DNA of 7,083 nt from Betaproteobacteria bacterium (GTDB lineage Bacteria > Pseudomonadota > Gammaproteobacteria > Burkholderiales > SG8-39): contig JAABRB010000186.1 in NCBI GenBank assembly GCA_011391185.1, forward strand, positions 1 through 7,083, in the 5' to 3' direction. Each line of letters opens with the position of its first letter. Position 1 is the first letter of the stretch. Shown here piece after piece: positions 6,684-7,083 of the stretch. A model generated the notes under the pieces. That model saw nothing but the letters and a program-made list of their open reading frames with translations, ran no database searches and was not told the origin of the DNA. Made by a program: the position numbers and the translations under genes.

Positions 6684-7083
6684 TTGAAGCGCATCCAGTC
6701 GCGAGACAACGCGTGGTACAAGTTGCTCCTGCGCCTTGCCACGTCGTCCCGCGAGCGCCGCGCCCGGGGCCGGGCGATTCTCGACGGGCCCCATCTGATC
6801 GCAGCATGGCGTGCGAGCGGGGCATCGGCCGACGCGCTGATCGTCAGTGAAACGGGGTACGCCCGGCCGGAGGCCCGTGAGCTCTTCGGCGGAACTGCCG
6901 CGAAAACGCGCGTCATCCTGAGTGATCGGCTTTTCGACGCCGTGGCGCAGGTCTCCACGCCGGTCGGAATCATGGCCATCGTGCCGACACCCGAGCCTGC
7001 GCCACTTCCGGATCATCTCGGCGATGCCGTGCTCGTCGACGGCGTCCAGGATGCGGGAAATCTGGGGTCCATTCTGCGAAGCG
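6684..7083 (+). CDS. TrmH/SpoU-family RNA 2'-O-methyltransferase, N-terminal part (partial)
   Basis: The frame opens at TTG 6684 and runs off the right edge after 133 codons. It begins KRIQSRDNAWYKLLLRLATS, then RRARGRAILDGPHLIAAW (26-43), which matches the SpoU substrate-binding domain seen at the N-terminus of RlmB-like enzymes. STPVGIMAIV (91-100) closes that domain. AVLVDGVQDAGNLGSILRS (115-133) is SpoU motif 1, with conserved N126 and the likely catalytic R132. Such enzymes methylate ribose 2'-OH groups of rRNA or tRNA using S-adenosylmethionine through a knotted SPOUT domain, most of which lies beyond the window. The exact target nucleotide cannot be told from this part. I recall a gene of this kind directly after rnhB in betaproteobacteria, so the senB-senA pair appears to lie between former neighbours. 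The TTG start is supported by a strong ribosome site. Confidence 0.87.
   Translation, partial: MKRIQSRDNAWYKLLLRLATSSRERRARGRAILDGPHLIAAWRASGASADALIVSETGYARPEARELFGGTAAKTRVILSDRLFDAVAQVSTPVGIMAIVPTPEPAPLPDHLGDAVLVDGVQDAGNLGSILRS

Noticed and set aside
5258..6979. A long minus-strand open frame (about 573 codons) across senA and the start of the methyltransferase gene
   Set aside because: It is antisense to senA and passes through the REP-like repeat, giving the low-complexity HPPPLSSG-type peptide typical of spurious frames over such repeats.

Overview
The window is high-GC, densely coded proteobacterial chromosome. The gene order is the conserved envelope/lipid A block (skp/ompH end, lpxD, fabZ, lpxA, lpxB, rnhB), followed further on by a TrmH/SpoU-family RNA methyltransferase. 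This order and the LpxA/LpxD sequence character suggest a betaproteobacterium (Burkholderiales or a relative). That assignment is an inference from memory of gene order, not a phylogeny.

Layout. Positions 1-187 hold the last 61 codons of a Skp/OmpH periplasmic chaperone. Positions 215-4269 hold lpxD, fabZ, lpxA, lpxB and rnhB, all on the plus strand, with overlapping or very short junctions typical of one operon. Positions 4276-5241 hold a minus-strand GT-B glycosyltransferase that I identify as SenB, the selenosugar synthase. Positions 5273-6595 hold a divergent plus-strand DinB plus FGE-sulfatase enzyme of the EgtB superfamily that I identify as SenA, the selenoneine synthase. Positions 6596-6683 are non-coding and carry a small perfect hairpin plus a REP-like palindromic repeat. 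From 6684 a TrmH-family RNA methyltransferase begins at a TTG codon and runs off the window end.

How the genes work together. LpxA, LpxD and LpxB carry out the acylation and disaccharide-forming steps of lipid A synthesis. FabZ belongs to the fatty acid cycle that supplies the 3-hydroxyacyl-ACP donors. Skp escorts outer-membrane proteins. RnhB removes ribonucleotides from DNA and travels with this operon without a functional link. SenB and SenA form a separate module. From published work on the family, SenB makes a selenosugar from selenophosphate and a UDP-sugar. SenA then joins it oxidatively to hercynine on the way to selenoneine, the selenium analogue of ergothioneine. Neither the selenophosphate synthase (SenC/SelD) nor the hercynine-forming methyltransferase (EgtD) is in the window.

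The main point of interest is this compact two-gene selenoneine module. It appears to sit between rnhB and the RNA methyltransferase gene, which I recall as neighbours in related genomes. It has a 31-bp divergent start region, a 6-bp convergent junction with rnhB, and a repeat at its far edge.
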